DNA of 64,000 bases from [Mycobacterium] zoologicum (lineage in GTDB: Bacteria; Actinomycetota; Actinomycetes; Mycobacteriales; Mycobacteriaceae). The notes under the pieces were generated by a model that did no database searches, was not told the origin of the DNA, and was given only the letters and a program-made list of their open reading frames with translations. The DNA lies in contig NZ_CP083985.1 of the NCBI RefSeq assembly GCF_020172665.1, forward strand, positions 2,904,146 to 2,968,145, written 5' to 3'. Positions 34,680-44,264 of the stretch are shown here, piece by piece. Made by a program: the position numbers and the translations under genes. How positions within the stretch are numbered: the stretch's first letter is position 1; each line of letters begins with the position of its first letter.

Positions 34680-36935
34680 ATGGACCCGGTAGCGGCAGGA
34701 TCGCCGATGCGCCATGATTTCGGAGTGGACGAAATCGAAGCCGGCAGACTCGCCGAGCCCAGCATCGACGAGGTCGACTGGCATCCCAGTGACGTCGCCC
34801 CTGCGGCACCTCCCGCGGCCACCCCGGCCGCCGCCACCCAACCGGCCGAAGCCGACGACGAACTGCCCGCGCATCGCTACCTCAACCGCGAACTGAGCTG
34901 GCTGGACTTCAACGCCCGCGTGCTGGCCCTGGCCGCCGACACGTCGCTGCCGTTGTTGGAGCGGGCCAAGTTCCTGGCGATCTTCGCCTCGAACCTCGAC
35001 GAGTTCTACATGGTCCGGGTCGCCGGGCTCAAACGCCGTGACGAGATGGGCCTGTCAGTGCGCTCGGCCGACGGGCTGACCCCGCGCGAACAACTGCGCC
35101 GGATCGGCGAGCAGACCCAGCAGATCGCCACCAGCCATGCCCGGGTGTTCCTGGATTCGGTGCGCCCGGCGCTGGCCGCCGAGGGCATCCACATCGTCAC
35201 CTGGGCCGACCTGCTGCCGGCCGAACGCGACCAACTGTCGACGTACTTCACCGAGCAGGTGTTTCCGGTCCTGACGCCGTTGGCGGTCGATCCCGCGCAC
35301 CCGTTCCCGTTCGTCAGCGGCCTCAGCCTGAACCTGGCGGTCACGGTCAAGCGCCCCGAGGACGGCGGCAGCCACTTCGCACGGGTCAAGGTCCCCGACA
35401 ACGTCGACCGTTTCGTCGTGCTCGAGGCACGCGCCGACGGCGGCGACGGGGCGCGCGAGGTCCGCTTCCTGCCGATGGAGGAATTGATCGCAGCGTTCCT
35501 GCCGGTGCTCTTCCCCGGCATGGAGATCGTCGAGCATCATGCGTTCCGCATCACCCGCAACGCCGATTTCGAGGTCGAGGAGGACCGCGACGAGGATCTG
35601 CTGCAGGCCCTGGAGCGCGAGTTGGCGCGGCGCCGGTTCGGTTCACCGGTTCGTCTCGAGGTCGCCGACGACATGACCGAGAACATGCTGGAGTTGCTGC
35701 TGCGTGAACTCGATGTGGACCCTGGCGACGTCGTCGAGGTGCCCGGGCTGCTGGATCTGTCGGCGCTGTGGCAGGTCTACGGCCAGGACCGTCCGGACCT
35801 CAAGGACCACACCTTCGTGCCGGCCACTCACCCGGCGTTCGCCGAACGGGAAACGCCCAAAAGCATTTTCGCCACCCTGCGGGAGGGCGATGTGCTGGTG
35901 CACCATCCCTATGACTCGTTCGCCACCAGCGTGCAGCGGTTCCTCGAACAGGCCGCCGCCGACCCGGGCGTGCTGGCGATCAAGCAGACGCTGTACCGCA
36001 CCTCGGGTGATTCACCGATCGTCACCGCGCTGATCGACGCCGCTGAGGCCGGCAAGCAGGTGGTGGCACTCGTTGAGATCAAGGCCCGGTTCGACGAGCA
36101 GGCCAACATCAAGTGGGCGCGCAAGCTGGAGAAGGCCGGCGTGCACGTGGTGTACGGGCTGATCGGGCTCAAGACCCACTGCAAGGTCGCTCTGGTGGTG
36201 CGCCGGGAGGGCTCGGCGATCCGACGGTACTGCCACATCGGCACCGGCAACTACAACAGCAAAACCGCCCGGCTCTACGAGGACGTCGGGTTGCTGACCG
36301 CCGACCCGGACATCGGCGCCGACCTCACCGACCTTTTCAACTCCCTGACCGGATATTCGCGCAAGGTCGCCTACCGCAACCTGTTGGTGGCCCCGCACGG
36401 CGTCCGGGCGGGGATCATCGAACGCATCGACCGTGAGATCGCCGCGCATCGAGGCGCCGGCGCCGGGGCGGGCAAGGGCCGGATCCGGCTCAAACTCAAC
36501 TCGCTGGTCGACGAGCAGGTGATCGACGCACTCTATGGGGCGTCGCGGGCCGGCGTCCGGGTCGAGTTGGTGGTGCGCGGGATCTGCGCGCTGCGACCGG
36601 GAGTCGAGGGGTTCTCCGAGAACATCGTCGTGCGTTCGATTCTGGGCCAGTTCCTGGAACACTCCCGGATCATCCACTTCCAAGCTCTCGACGAGTACTG
36701 GATCGGCAGCGCCGACATGATGCACCGCAACCTGGACCGGCGGGTGGAAGTGATGGCCCAGGTGAAGAATCCGCGGTTGACCGCGCAACTCGGCGAGGTG
36801 TTCGACTCCACCATGGATCCGTCGACTCGCTGCTGGGAGCTCGGCCCCGATGGTCAGTGGACAGCCCGGCCTCGGGCAGGTGCAACGGTGCGTGATCACC
36901 AGGCGTCGCTGATGGAGCGGCATCGCAACCCCTGA
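34680..36935 (+). CDS. ppk1: Polyphosphate kinase 1
   Basis: 751 aa from ATG 34680. ATG 34707 ([14 protein letters not shown]) has a better GCAGGA ribosome site and may be the real start. It polymerises inorganic polyphosphate from ATP. After a ~65-residue Ala/Pro-rich lead come [38 protein letters not shown], and the two phospholipase-D-like catalytic modules with the phosphorylated His in [20 protein letters not shown]. The second module contains [19 protein letters not shown]. It is the Rv2984 position. Confidence 0.96.
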   Translation: MDPVAAGSPMRHDFGVDEIEAGRLAEPSIDEVDWHPSDVAPAAPPAATPAAATQPAEADDELPAHRYLNRELSWLDFNARVLALAADTSLPLLERAKFLAIFASNLDEFYMVRVAGLKRRDEMGLSVRSADGLTPREQLRRIGEQTQQIATSHARVFLDSVRPALAAEGIHIVTWADLLPAERDQLSTYFTEQVFPVLTPLAVDPAHPFPFVSGLSLNLAVTVKRPEDGGSHFARVKVPDNVDRFVVLEARADGGDGAREVRFLPMEELIAAFLPVLFPGMEIVEHHAFRITRNADFEVEEDRDEDLLQALERELARRRFGSPVRLEVADDMTENMLELLLRELDVDPGDVVEVPGLLDLSALWQVYGQDRPDLKDHTFVPATHPAFAERETPKSIFATLREGDVLVHHPYDSFATSVQRFLEQAAADPGVLAIKQTLYRTSGDSPIVTALIDAAEAGKQVVALVEIKARFDEQANIKWARKLEKAGVHVVYGLIGLKTHCKVALVVRREGSAIRRYCHIGTGNYNSKTARLYEDVGLLTADPDIGADLTDLFNSLTGYSRKVAYRNLLVAPHGVRAGIIERIDREIAAHRGAGAGAGKGRIRLKLNSLVDEQVIDALYGASRAGVRVELVVRGICALRPGVEGFSENIVVRSILGQFLEHSRIIHFQALDEYWIGSADMMHRNLDRRVEVMAQVKNPRLTAQLGEVFDSTMDPSTRCWELGPDGQWTARPRAGATVRDHQASLMERHRNP

Positions 36936-36985
36936 TTCACCAAACGCCGTCCAGCAGGCCCGAATTGACCGGCAGGAGTTGCAAG

Positions 36986-37918
36986 GTGCCCAACCACTCG
37001 TCGTCGAACGGCTCGGCGCCGGAGGATCGGATCGTTCACGCTGCCGGCGCTGTGCTCTGGCGGCGTCGTCGCAAGGCCGTTGAGGTGGCGCTGATTCACC
37101 GCCCCCGCTACGACGACTGGTCACTGCCCAAGGGCAAAGTCGACCCCGGTGAGACCGCACCGGTGACGGCGGTACGGGAGATCCTCGAGGAGACCGGCCA
37201 GTTCGCCTGCCTGGGGCGCCGGTTGGGATCTGTCAGCTATCCGGTGCAGCAGGGCGTGAAAAAGGTGTGTTACTGGAATGCGCGCGCCCTGGGCGGTGAC
37301 TTCGTGCCGAATCACGAAGTCGACGATCTGGTCTGGCTCTCGCCCGAGCACGCGATGAAGGAGCTGCAGTACCCTTACGACCGGAAGATCTTGCGGCGGT
37401 TCACCAAGGCGCCAGCCGATACCCAGACGGTGCTGATCGTGCGGCACGGCAGTGCCGGCCGCCGGGCCCGGTTCTCCGGTGATGACACCCTGCGCCCGCT
37501 GGACAAGAAGGGCCGGGCGCAGGCCGAGGCCCTGGTCTCTCAGTTGATGGCGTTCGGCGCCGCCGAGGTCTACGCGGGCGATCGGACGCGATGCCACCAG
37601 ACGATGGAGCCGCTGGCCGCCGAACTGGGGGTGCCGGTACACAACGAGCCGGCGCTGACCGAGGAGGCCTACTCCCGCGACCCGAAGACCGCGCGTCACC
37701 GAGTACTCAAGATCGCCCGCCAGGGCGGTACCCCGGTGATCTGTACGCAGGGCAAGGTGATTCCGGATCTGATCGCCTGGTGGTGCGCGCGCGACGGAGT
37801 GAGCCCGGATAAGTCCCGTAACCGCAAGGGCAGCACGTGGGTGCTGTCACTGTCCGGTGGTCGACTGATCGCCGCCGACCATCTCGGCAGTCCGCTGGCG
37901 GCGCCGGTACCGGTGTGA
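36986..37918 (+). CDS. mutT1: MutT1: Nudix hydrolase fused to a histidine phosphatase domain
   Basis: 310 aa from GTG 36986, 7 bp after GGCAGGAG; a TTG at 36965 is less likely. The N-terminal Nudix box is [14 protein letters not shown] then REILEETG. The C-terminal domain is a phosphoglycerate-mutase-type histidine phosphatase starting [19 protein letters not shown]. The mycobacterial enzyme cleans 8-oxo-dGTP to the monophosphate in two steps and also cleaves diadenosine polyphosphates (family knowledge). It is convergent with hupB, with a terminator between. Confidence 0.95.
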   Translation: MPNHSSSNGSAPEDRIVHAAGAVLWRRRRKAVEVALIHRPRYDDWSLPKGKVDPGETAPVTAVREILEETGQFACLGRRLGSVSYPVQQGVKKVCYWNARALGGDFVPNHEVDDLVWLSPEHAMKELQYPYDRKILRRFTKAPADTQTVLIVRHGSAGRRARFSGDDTLRPLDKKGRAQAEALVSQLMAFGAAEVYAGDRTRCHQTMEPLAAELGVPVHNEPALTEEAYSRDPKTARHRVLKIARQGGTPVICTQGKVIPDLIAWWCARDGVSPDKSRNRKGSTWVLSLSGGRLIAADHLGSPLAAPVPV

Positions 37919-37922
37919 AAAA

Positions 37923-37957
37923 CCGAGCGCCGCGAGGGTATCCCCCGCGGCGCTCGG
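37923..37957. terminator. Bidirectional hairpin between mutT1 and hupB
   Basis: A perfect 12-bp stem CCGAGCGCCGCG (37923-37934) / CGCGGCGCTCGG (37946-37957) with an 11-nt loop lies between convergent genes. There is no long T tract on the plus side, as is common in GC-rich mycobacterial terminators. It is placed to stop both transcripts. Confidence 0.8.
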
Positions 37958-37969
37958 CCAGTGATGTTG

Positions 37970-38635
37970 TTACTTACGGCCTTTTCGGGCCGTGGCCTTC
38001 TTGGCCGGAGCCTTCTTGGCGGCGACCTTCTTGGCCGGAGCCTTCTTGACCGCGGCCTTCTTGGCCGGAGCCTTCTTGACCGCGGCCTTCTTGGCCGGAG
38101 CCTTCTTGACCGCGGCTTTCTTGACCGGAGCCTTGGTAGCGACCTTCTTGGCGGTCACCTTCTTGGCCGGAGCCTTCTTGACGGCGACCTTCTTGGCGGC
38201 CACCTTCTTGGCGGCGGCCTTCTTGGCCGGAGCCTTGGCCGCGGTCTTCTTGGCAGCCGCCTTCTTGGCCGGAGCCTTCTTCGCGGCCTTCTTGGCGGTG
38301 CCACCGCCGGCGGCACCGGCACCGCGCTTGACGGCCAGCCCGTCCGACGGGACACGCTGCGCGCCAGACACAATCGCCTTGAACTGCGCGCCGGGCCGGA
38401 AGGCGGGAACCGACGTCGGCTTCACCTTGACCGTTTCACCGGTGCGGGGATTGCGGGCGACGCGCGCAGCGCGGCGACGGCGTTCAAAGACACCGAACCC
38501 GGTGATGGTGACGCTCTCACCCTTGTGGACGGCGCGCACAATGGCATTGACGAAGTGCTCGACGGCTTCGGTCGCCGACCGGCGGTCGGTGTCCAATTCC
38601 TTTGTGAGAACCTCGATGAGCTCTGCTTTGTTCAT
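37970..38635 (-). CDS. hupB: DNA-binding protein HU with Lys/Ala-rich tail (HupB)
   Basis: 221 aa. Residues 1-~90 are a standard HU domain ([42 protein letters not shown], the DNA-binding arm, and [15 protein letters not shown]). The remaining ~115 residues are histone-H1-like repeats of [10 protein letters not shown] and related units. HupB compacts the nucleoid; mycobacterial tails are acetylated and methylated. The repeat DNA is described separately. It is the Rv2986c position. Confidence 0.97.
   Translation of the reverse strand: MNKAELIEVLTKELDTDRRSATEAVEHFVNAIVRAVHKGESVTITGFGVFERRRRAARVARNPRTGETVKVKPTSVPAFRPGAQFKAIVSGAQRVPSDGLAVKRGAGAAGGGTAKKAAKKAPAKKAAAKKTAAKAPAKKAAAKKVAAKKVAVKKAPAKKVTAKKVATKAPVKKAAVKKAPAKKAAVKKAPAKKAAVKKAPAKKVAAKKAPAKKATARKGRK
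38031..38120. repeat. 30-bp tandem repeat in the hupB tail
   Basis: Three 30-bp units (38031-38060, 38061-38090, 38091-38120) are identical except for one base in the third. Each encodes ten residues of the [10 protein letters not shown] type. Near-identity at the DNA level suggests recent duplication and a length that may vary between strains. Confidence 0.9.
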
Positions 38636-38824
38636 CCAATCCCTCCGAGACCAGTGGCCCTACTTGAGCCGACTAGAGCACACGGTAAACCCTGGTACCA
38701 CTGATTTCCAAGAGCCACGCGCAATTTCAGGTGAGATTATCGGCAAATGCGGCAAACCGGTTACCGCCCTAGGGAGCTGGCGGCCGGTGTTGAATCTCCC
38801 CGAATTCGCTATGGGTGACCGCCG

Positions 38825-39421
38825 TCAAGGAGCGGGAACGGTGCGCGGTTTCCAGTTCGGACGGCCCGCCTCAAAGGAATCGATTTGATCCAGTTTCCGC
38901 AGCGTAAGACCTATATCGTCGAGTCCTTCGGACAGCCGCCAGGCGGTGTAGTCGTCAATAGTGAACGCCACCACCGCCGTTCCGGCGGTGATATTCCGAT
39001 CTTGAAGATTGACAGTGATTTCCAGCCCAGGGCTACTCTCGATGAGTTTCCAGAGCAACTCGACGTCGTCTTGAGCCACTTGGGCCGCCAGCAACCCCGC
39101 TTTGCCCGCGTTGCCCCGGAAGATGTCGGCGAACCGCGATGAGATCACCACCCGGAAGCCGTAGTCCATCAGCGCCCACACCGCGTGTTCGCGAGACGAT
39201 CCCGTGCCGAAATCGGGTCCGGCCACCAGTACCGAACCCCGGTCGAAGGGACTGGTATTGAGTACAAATGACGGATCGGTGCGCCAGGTCGCGAACAGGC
39301 CGTCCTCAAATCCCGTCCGGGTGATGCGCTTGAGGTAAACGGCCGGAATGATCTGGTCGGTGTCGACATTGGACCGCCGCAGCGGCACCCCGATCCCGGT
39401 ATGGGTGTGAAAAGCATCCAT
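38825..39421 (-). CDS. leuD: 3-isopropylmalate dehydratase small subunit
   Basis: 198 aa. It partners LeuC to isomerise 2- to 3-isopropylmalate. [39 protein letters not shown] and [20 protein letters not shown] are the swivel-domain signatures. It lies 29 bp after leuC; ATG 39421 follows AAAGGAG. It is the Rv2987c position. The 189 bp between it and hupB hold no gene. Confidence 0.97.
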   Translation of the reverse strand: MDAFHTHTGIGVPLRRSNVDTDQIIPAVYLKRITRTGFEDGLFATWRTDPSFVLNTSPFDRGSVLVAGPDFGTGSSREHAVWALMDYGFRVVISSRFADIFRGNAGKAGLLAAQVAQDDVELLWKLIESSPGLEITVNLQDRNITAGTAVVAFTIDDYTAWRLSEGLDDIGLTLRKLDQIDSFEAGRPNWKPRTVPAP

Positions 39422-39450
39422 GACTTAGCTCCTTTAAATACCGTTGCGGG

Positions 39451-40881
39451 TCAGTTCAAGTCGGCCGGGGCGGATAGGGTCCCGCGGATCGCGGTGGCCG
39501 CCGCGACAACCGGAGACACCAGATGGGTACGTCCGCCCTTGCCCTGCCTGCCCTCGAAGTTGCGGTTGGAGGTTGACGCACAGCGCTGGCCGGGAGCGAG
39601 CTGGTCGGGGTTCATGCCCAGACACATCGAGCAGCCGGGCTGGCGCCACTCGGCACCCGCAGCGGTGAAAACCTCGGCCAGGCCTTCGGCTTCGGCCTGC
39701 TGACGCACCCGCATCGACCCCGGCACGACCAGCATTCGCACGCCGTCGGCCACCTGCCGCCCGCGCAGCACCTCCGCGACCGCGCGCAGGTCCTCGATGC
39801 GGCCGTTGGTGCACGACCCCACGAACACCGTGTCGACGGCGATGTCGCGCATCGGGGTGCCCGGACGTAGATCCATATAGGCCAACGCCTTCTCGGCGGC
39901 GCGGCGCTGGGCCTCGTCGAGAATGGACTCCGGGTCGGGGACCTCCGCACCCAGCGGCACCCCCTGGCCGGGGTTGGTGCCCCAGGTGACGAACGGCGTC
40001 AGTTCGCCGGCGTCCAGGTAGACCTCGGCGTCGAACACCGCGCCGGGATCGGTGCGCAGGCTGTCCCAGTAGGCGACGGCGGCGTCCCAGTCCGCGCCTT
40101 CGGGCGCATGCGGGCGCCCGCGCAGATAGTCGTAGGTGGTCGCGTCGGGGGCGACCATGCCGGCCCGGGCACCGGCCTCAATGCTCATGTTGCAGATCGT
40201 CATCCGGGCCTCCATCGACAGCGACTCGATGGCGCTGCCCCGATATTCGATGACGTAGCCCTGGCCGCCGCCGGTGCCGATCTGGGCGATCACCGCCAAG
40301 ATGATGTCTTTGGCCGTGACCCCCGGCGGCAACCCACCTCCGGCTCCCCCTTCTACGTTGACCGCCATGGTCTTGAACGGCCGCAGCGGCAGCGTCTGGG
40401 TGGCCAGCACGTGCTCGACCTCCGAGGTGCCGATACCCATTGCCAGTGCGCCGAACGCGCCGTGGGTGGAGGTGTGGCTGTCACCGCAGACGACGGTCAT
40501 GCCCGGCTGGGTCAGACCCAGCTGCGGCCCGATGATGTGCACGATCCCCTGCTCGTCGTCGCCCATCGGGTGCAACCGGATGCCGAACTCGGCACAGTTG
40601 TGCCGCAACGTCTCCACCTGGGTGCGCGACACCGGGTCGGCGATCGGCTTGTCGATGTCGATCGTCGGGACGTTGTGGTCCTCGGTGGCGATGGTCAGAT
40701 CGGGCCGGCGCACCCTGCGGCCGGCCAGGCGCAGGCCCTCGAAGGCCTGCGGAGTGGTGACCTCGTGGATCAGGTGCAGGTCGATGTAGATGAGGTCGGG
40801 CTCGGCCTCGCCGCCGGACACCACCACATGGTCGGCCCAGACCTTTTCGGCCAGGGTGCGAGGCTGCTGCGTCTTGGACAT
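39451..40881 (-). CDS. leuC: 3-isopropylmalate dehydratase large subunit
   Basis: 476 aa from ATG 40881 ([20 protein letters not shown]), 8 bp after GGGGA. In-frame starts five residues upstream are weaker. It is an aconitase-fold enzyme with a 4Fe-4S cluster whose three Cys ligands lie in [13 protein letters not shown] and [33 protein letters not shown] is also conserved. It forms the leuCD operon and is divergent from an IclR regulator across a palindrome. It is the Rv2988c position. Confidence 0.97.
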   Translation of the reverse strand: MSKTQQPRTLAEKVWADHVVVSGGEAEPDLIYIDLHLIHEVTTPQAFEGLRLAGRRVRRPDLTIATEDHNVPTIDIDKPIADPVSRTQVETLRHNCAEFGIRLHPMGDDEQGIVHIIGPQLGLTQPGMTVVCGDSHTSTHGAFGALAMGIGTSEVEHVLATQTLPLRPFKTMAVNVEGGAGGGLPPGVTAKDIILAVIAQIGTGGGQGYVIEYRGSAIESLSMEARMTICNMSIEAGARAGMVAPDATTYDYLRGRPHAPEGADWDAAVAYWDSLRTDPGAVFDAEVYLDAGELTPFVTWGTNPGQGVPLGAEVPDPESILDEAQRRAAEKALAYMDLRPGTPMRDIAVDTVFVGSCTNGRIEDLRAVAEVLRGRQVADGVRMLVVPGSMRVRQQAEAEGLAEVFTAAGAEWRQPGCSMCLGMNPDQLAPGQRCASTSNRNFEGRQGKGGRTHLVSPVVAAATAIRGTLSAPADLN

Positions 40882-40907
40882 CACTGCCATCCCCAAAATC
40901 TGGTTGA

Positions 40908-40922
40908 TCTCACATTGTGAGA
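40908..40922. promoter_or_regulatory. 15-bp palindrome, probable IclR/NdgR-type operator
   Basis: TCTCACATTGTGAGA: perfect 7-bp arms around one central T, in the 56-bp divergent space between leuC and the IclR gene. In actinobacteria an IclR protein at this place (NdgR/LtbR) controls leuCD, so this is the natural binding site. Assigned by symmetry and position. Confidence 0.75.
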
Positions 40923-40937
40923 CGTTAGTATCTGTAT

Positions 40938-41639
40938 ATGGGACAGCATAGCGGCATCGGAGTTCTGGACAAAGCCCTGGCGGTATTGCACACGATTGCC
41001 GAATCGCCCTGTGGTCTGGCCGAACTGTGTGAGCGCACCGGCCTCCCCCGGGCCACCGCGCACCGGCTGGCCGCCGGACTGGAGTCCCACCGATTGCTCG
41101 GCCGCGACGACGACGGCCGCTGGCAGATCGGGCCGGCGGTCACCGAACTGGCGGCCCGCGCCGACGATCCGCTGCGCAGCGTGAGCGCCACCGTGCTGCC
41201 CCGGCTGCGCGAGATCACCGGAGAGAGCGTGCAGCTCTACCGCCGCGAGGGCTCCGCGCGGGTCTGCATCGCCGCACTCGAACCTCCTGCGGGACTGCGC
41301 GACACGGTTCCCGTCGGCGCCAGACTGCCGATGACTGCCGGCTCGGGCGCCAAGGTCCTGCTGGCCTACGCCGAGCCCGCCGTGCAGCAGGAAGTGCTGG
41401 CGCAGGCCAAGTTCACGCCTCGCACGCTGGCCGAGGTGCGTCGGCGGGGGTGGGCGCAGAGCGTCGCCGAGCGCGAGCCGGGCGTGGCCAGTGTGTCGGC
41501 ACCGGTGCGCGATCGGCGCGGCACGGTGGTGGCGGCGATCTCGGTGTCGGGTCCCATCGACCGGATGGGGCGACGCCCCGGAGCGCGCTGGGCGGCCGAC
41601 CTGCTCGCGTCCGCCGAAGCACTCGCCGACCGGCTGTAG
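40938..41639 (+). CDS. IclR family regulator of leuCD (NdgR/LtbR-like)
   Basis: 233 aa. The N-terminal winged helix ([40 protein letters not shown]) is followed by an IclR effector domain ([54 protein letters not shown]). The divergent leuC and the palindrome at 40908-40922 point to control of leucine synthesis. It corresponds to Rv2989. The effector ligand cannot be told from sequence. Confidence 0.93.
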   Translation: MGQHSGIGVLDKALAVLHTIAESPCGLAELCERTGLPRATAHRLAAGLESHRLLGRDDDGRWQIGPAVTELAARADDPLRSVSATVLPRLREITGESVQLYRREGSARVCIAALEPPAGLRDTVPVGARLPMTAGSGAKVLLAYAEPAVQQEVLAQAKFTPRTLAEVRRRGWAQSVAEREPGVASVSAPVRDRRGTVVAAISVSGPIDRMGRRPGARWAADLLASAEALADRL

Positions 41640-41674
41640 GACCACGTCGGCGCCGCACCTGACAGACTGCAGGC

Positions 41675-42175
41675 ATGGGAACCAAGCAGCGCGCACAGAT
41701 CGTCATGACCGACGCCGAGGTCGCCGACTTCGTCACCACCCACCGCACCGGAACACTGGCCACCATCGGGCCCGACGGCCAGCCGCACCTGACCGCGATG
41801 TGGTACGCGGTGCTCGACGGCGAGATCTGGCTGGAGACCAAGGCCAAGTCCCAGAAGGCGGTCAACCTCAAGCGCGACCCGCGGGTCAGCTTCCTGCTCG
41901 AGGCCGGCCAGACCTACGACACCCTGCGCGGGGCGTCCTTCGAGGGAGTCGCCGAGATCGTCGACGACCCGGACACCATCTTCCGGGTGGGCGTCAGCGT
42001 CTGGGAGCGCTACACCGGCCCCTACTCCGAGGAGATGAAGCCGGGCGTCGACGCGATGATGAACAACCGGGTCGCTGTGCGGATCGTCACACGCCGCACC
42101 CGGTCCTGGGATCACCGCAAGCTGGGGCTGCCGGCGATGCCGCTGGCCGGGTCCACCGCGCCGGTGGAGGACTAA
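41675..42175 (+). CDS. FDOR/PNPOx-like split-barrel oxidoreductase (Rv2991-like)
   Basis: 166 aa. Split-barrel flavin/deazaflavin fold: FVTTHRTGTLATIGPDGQPH, LTAMWYAVLDGEIWLETKAKSQK and VNLKRDPRVSFLLEAG. Mycobacterial relatives of Rv2991 bind F420 or flavins (FDOR-B group); the substrate is unknown. It is the last conserved gene before the three-gene type VII-like cassette. Confidence 0.85.
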   Translation: MGTKQRAQIVMTDAEVADFVTTHRTGTLATIGPDGQPHLTAMWYAVLDGEIWLETKAKSQKAVNLKRDPRVSFLLEAGQTYDTLRGASFEGVAEIVDDPDTIFRVGVSVWERYTGPYSEEMKPGVDAMMNNRVAVRIVTRRTRSWDHRKLGLPAMPLAGSTAPVED

Positions 42176-42250
42176 GACTGCACAATCCATGCTCTGCGGC
42201 GGGGATTCTTCGTCGAACTCTTGTCGCGTACCCTCCTGATGCCGACGCGC

Positions 42251-42263
42251 TAATATTCCACCC
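42251..42263 (+). promoter_or_regulatory. -10 box of a probable leaderless promoter
   Basis: TAATAT at 42251-42256 ends 7 bp before the ATG at 42264. No Shine-Dalgarno precedes that ATG. This spacing would place the transcription start at or next to the start codon, the usual design of mycobacterial leaderless mRNAs. A convincing -35 box is not visible. Confidence 0.55.
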
Positions 42264-42569
42264 ATGCCATCAGAGGCGCCCGGTCGCCGCGTCAAGGTGC
42301 TGGCTGCCGGTCTGCGCCAGCTGAGCGCTCACTGCGGGGCTGTGGGCACCGAGCTGGCCGCGGAGGCCGCTGCTCCACCGATGACCGCAACCACCTGGCA
42401 GACCAACGCGACCGCGGTACACGCCGCACGCACCGCCGCGTGCGCAGACCTGGCCAGCGCGGCCAACCACTTGAACACCCGCGCCCAGACGTACGCCAAA
42501 GCCGGCACCGACTACGCCATCGACGACCAGCACGCCGCAGCGCAGTTCACCGTCCTCGTAAGGCGCTGA
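42264..42569 (+). CDS. EspC-like (DUF2580-type) small partner protein with YxxxD secretion signal
   Basis: 101 aa, all-helical, Ala-rich. A Trp near the centre (W45 in TTWQTNATAVHAA) and a C-terminal Y84-A-I-D-D88 fit the helix-turn-helix plus YxxxD/E signal of type VII secretion substrates and partners such as EspC. It is the first gene of a three-gene cassette and overlaps the next gene as TGATG. By analogy it would form a heterodimer with the WXG-motif protein and direct its export through an ESX system. No ESX core genes are in the window. Similarity is by pattern, not alignment. Confidence 0.68.
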   Translation: MPSEAPGRRVKVLAAGLRQLSAHCGAVGTELAAEAAAPPMTATTWQTNATAVHAARTAACADLASAANHLNTRAQTYAKAGTDYAIDDQHAAAQFTVLVRR

Positions 42570-43663
42570 TGTCCGCACTGAGCGCAATGCCGGCCGGGTT
42601 GCCGACACTGCCGGAGGTGCGGTCGGCGACATTCGACCATCTCGGCTCATTCGCTGACTGGTGCGAAAGCATCTCCGCGAAGACACAGACGCAGTTCGCC
42701 GAGATCGCCCAACAGGTACGCACCCCCGGCGGTACCAACTGGGAAGGTAGCGCAGCCAACGCGGCGATCCACCACGCCGACGCCGACGTCCGGAAGCTGC
42801 GCGGCTGGGGATGGGCTCACCAGGATGCCGCCGCGGTCGCCCGACGAGGCCAGGAAACCCTGGAGGCCAGCAAGCGGTTAGTGCTTGATGCGGTCGACGA
42901 CGCCGAGCGAGACGGCTTCATGGTCAGCGGCGAGTACCGGGTCGTCGACACCCGGCCGGTGCTCACCCAAGAACAACTCATCGAACGCCAGACCCAGGCC
43001 GACGCGCATTCGAGTTTCATCCGCCACCGCGTCGCCAACCTCGTTGCCAACGACGCCACTGTCGCCTCCCAACTGATAACGGCCACCGCTGATTTCGGCA
43101 ACCTGAAATTCGACGAGACGCCCGGTACGACCAGTGGGAGACGCGACGGCATACAGCTGGTTGATTGGAGGCAGGACGGACCGCACCAACCCGGGGGCGG
43201 ATACGGAAGCTACCACTACGGCTATGAATTCAGCACCCCCGAAGGTTGGACCAACGACCAGGTAATGTCAGAAGTGCAACATAATTTCAATAAATACTTC
43301 ACGTTTACCGCGGATAAAAGTGAGATAATGAACGGCGCCAAAATAAACTTGAAAGGACCATTCGGGGAATACGAACCCGTCCAGGTAACGAGCGTTACAC
43401 CCAACAGTTTCTCGTTTGTCTCACTTCCCGGTCACAGCGAAGGAGCCGGACGCGTCATCAGGTTCGACATCGTGCCAGCGCCGGCTAGTCCAATCCCCGG
43501 TCAACTCAACTGGGAACTGCAAGTTGCCGCGTCGGGGCCGTTGTCCAAGGGAAGTCTCATCCCTGGAGCCAGCTGGGCAAACAAAGCTATATGGCAAGTT
43601 TTCGCAAACAACCTGAACGCTAGGCTTCCGAGCCTTCCGCCGACCGCCACCTCGGACTGGTGA
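42569..43663 (+). CDS. WXG-motif protein with unrecognised C-terminal domain; candidate type VII-secreted effector
   Basis: 364 aa from ATG 42569. Residues 1-~120 are helical with W58-E59-G60 (GTNWEGSAAN), a WXG100-like half; ~120-180 are also helical (RPVLTQEQLIERQTQADAHS). From ~205 the character changes to a Gly/Tyr/Phe-rich, probably beta-rich domain (GGGYGSYHYGYEFSTPEGW; SFSFVSLPGHSEGAGRVIRF). I recognise no catalytic motif there. The DNA for ~228-275 is AT-rich compared with the neighbours. The layout of small partner, long WXG protein and membrane protein resembles polymorphic toxin cassettes. Function is a hypothesis. Confidence 0.65.
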   Translation: MSALSAMPAGLPTLPEVRSATFDHLGSFADWCESISAKTQTQFAEIAQQVRTPGGTNWEGSAANAAIHHADADVRKLRGWGWAHQDAAAVARRGQETLEASKRLVLDAVDDAERDGFMVSGEYRVVDTRPVLTQEQLIERQTQADAHSSFIRHRVANLVANDATVASQLITATADFGNLKFDETPGTTSGRRDGIQLVDWRQDGPHQPGGGYGSYHYGYEFSTPEGWTNDQVMSEVQHNFNKYFTFTADKSEIMNGAKINLKGPFGEYEPVQVTSVTPNSFSFVSLPGHSEGAGRVIRFDIVPAPASPIPGQLNWELQVAASGPLSKGSLIPGASWANKAIWQVFANNLNARLPSLPPTATSDW

Positions 43664-43667
43664 ACCA

Positions 43668-43949
43668 ATGAGACGTCTACAACCGAAGCCGCTTGCCTTC
43701 GCATTGACGGGCATGATCCTTGGATATCTGGTGTGGTCAGTAATCCTTATGGCAATAATCTTACTAACTCCGATTTATTATTGGTGGGTCACCGTTGCCG
43801 CCGTAACTCTTATTATTCTCACCTCGGCCGCATTTTTCCGGGCCCGAAAATGCAAGGGTAGGGCAATAGCCTTCGCCTACTGGTTCGCCCCACTGCTACC
43901 GTCGATCACATCGGCCTATATAGTAGTGCTCGCATTCTCCCGTTACTGA
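43668..43949 (+). CDS. Small three-helix membrane protein, candidate immunity protein
   Basis: 93 aa with a basic N-terminus (MRRLQPKP) and three hydrophobic segments (about 9-32, 36-57, 65-90) separated by a basic RARKCKGR loop. It starts 4 bp after the WXG-motif gene and shares its low-GC character. Small membrane proteins directly after secreted effectors often confer immunity; that is an analogy only. No database family is recognised. Confidence 0.6.
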   Translation: MRRLQPKPLAFALTGMILGYLVWSVILMAIILLTPIYYWWVTVAAVTLIILTSAAFFRARKCKGRAIAFAYWFAPLLPSITSAYIVVLAFSRY

Positions 43950-44118
43950 CCGATCCAATTTACCGGCTCTTCCCGATTCAGAGTGCGTTGATTCGGCCTT
44001 GAAGTTGGCCGGAGTGGATCAGGGACCCTTGGAGACGCCGACGCCGAAGGTCGACGCCGTGCTATCCGCGGGGTGTGGTCAGGAATGCGCGACGACGTCA
44101 AATCATCGATCACACTTG

Positions 44119-44191
44119 TACCCCCGATGGGATTCGAACCCACGCTACCGCCGTGAGAGGGCGGCGTCCTAGGCCGCTAGACGACGGGGGC
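44119..44191 (-). tRNA. tRNA-Glu (anticodon CTC)
   Basis: 73 nt on the minus strand. The acceptor arms GCCCCCG/CGGGGGT pair fully, the T arm contains GGTTCGAATCC, and the anticodon loop CTCTCAC gives CTC (reads GAG). CCA is not encoded. Its 3' end faces the type VII-like cassette. gltX, the enzyme charging it, is encoded close by on the same strand. Confidence 0.97.
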
Positions 44192-44264
44192 TAGAACAAT
44201 TCCGGGTTGTCAGCATAGCCCAACCCAAACGGCCCGCCTAATCGCTTGCGGCGGACCAGTTTTG

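Noticed and set aside
38031..38290. Regular repeats that could suggest a CRISPR array
   Set aside because: They are coding repeats of the HupB Lys/Ala tail, with no unique spacers between units and an uninterrupted reading frame. No CRISPR array or cas gene is seen in the window.
42264..44118. Integrated phage or insertion sequence at the tRNA pair
   Set aside because: No integrase, transposase or terminal repeats are visible; only three small genes are present.
43950..44118. Possible small gene between the membrane protein and tRNA-Glu
   Set aside because: Short open frames there have no ribosome site or recognisable composition; I see no gene.
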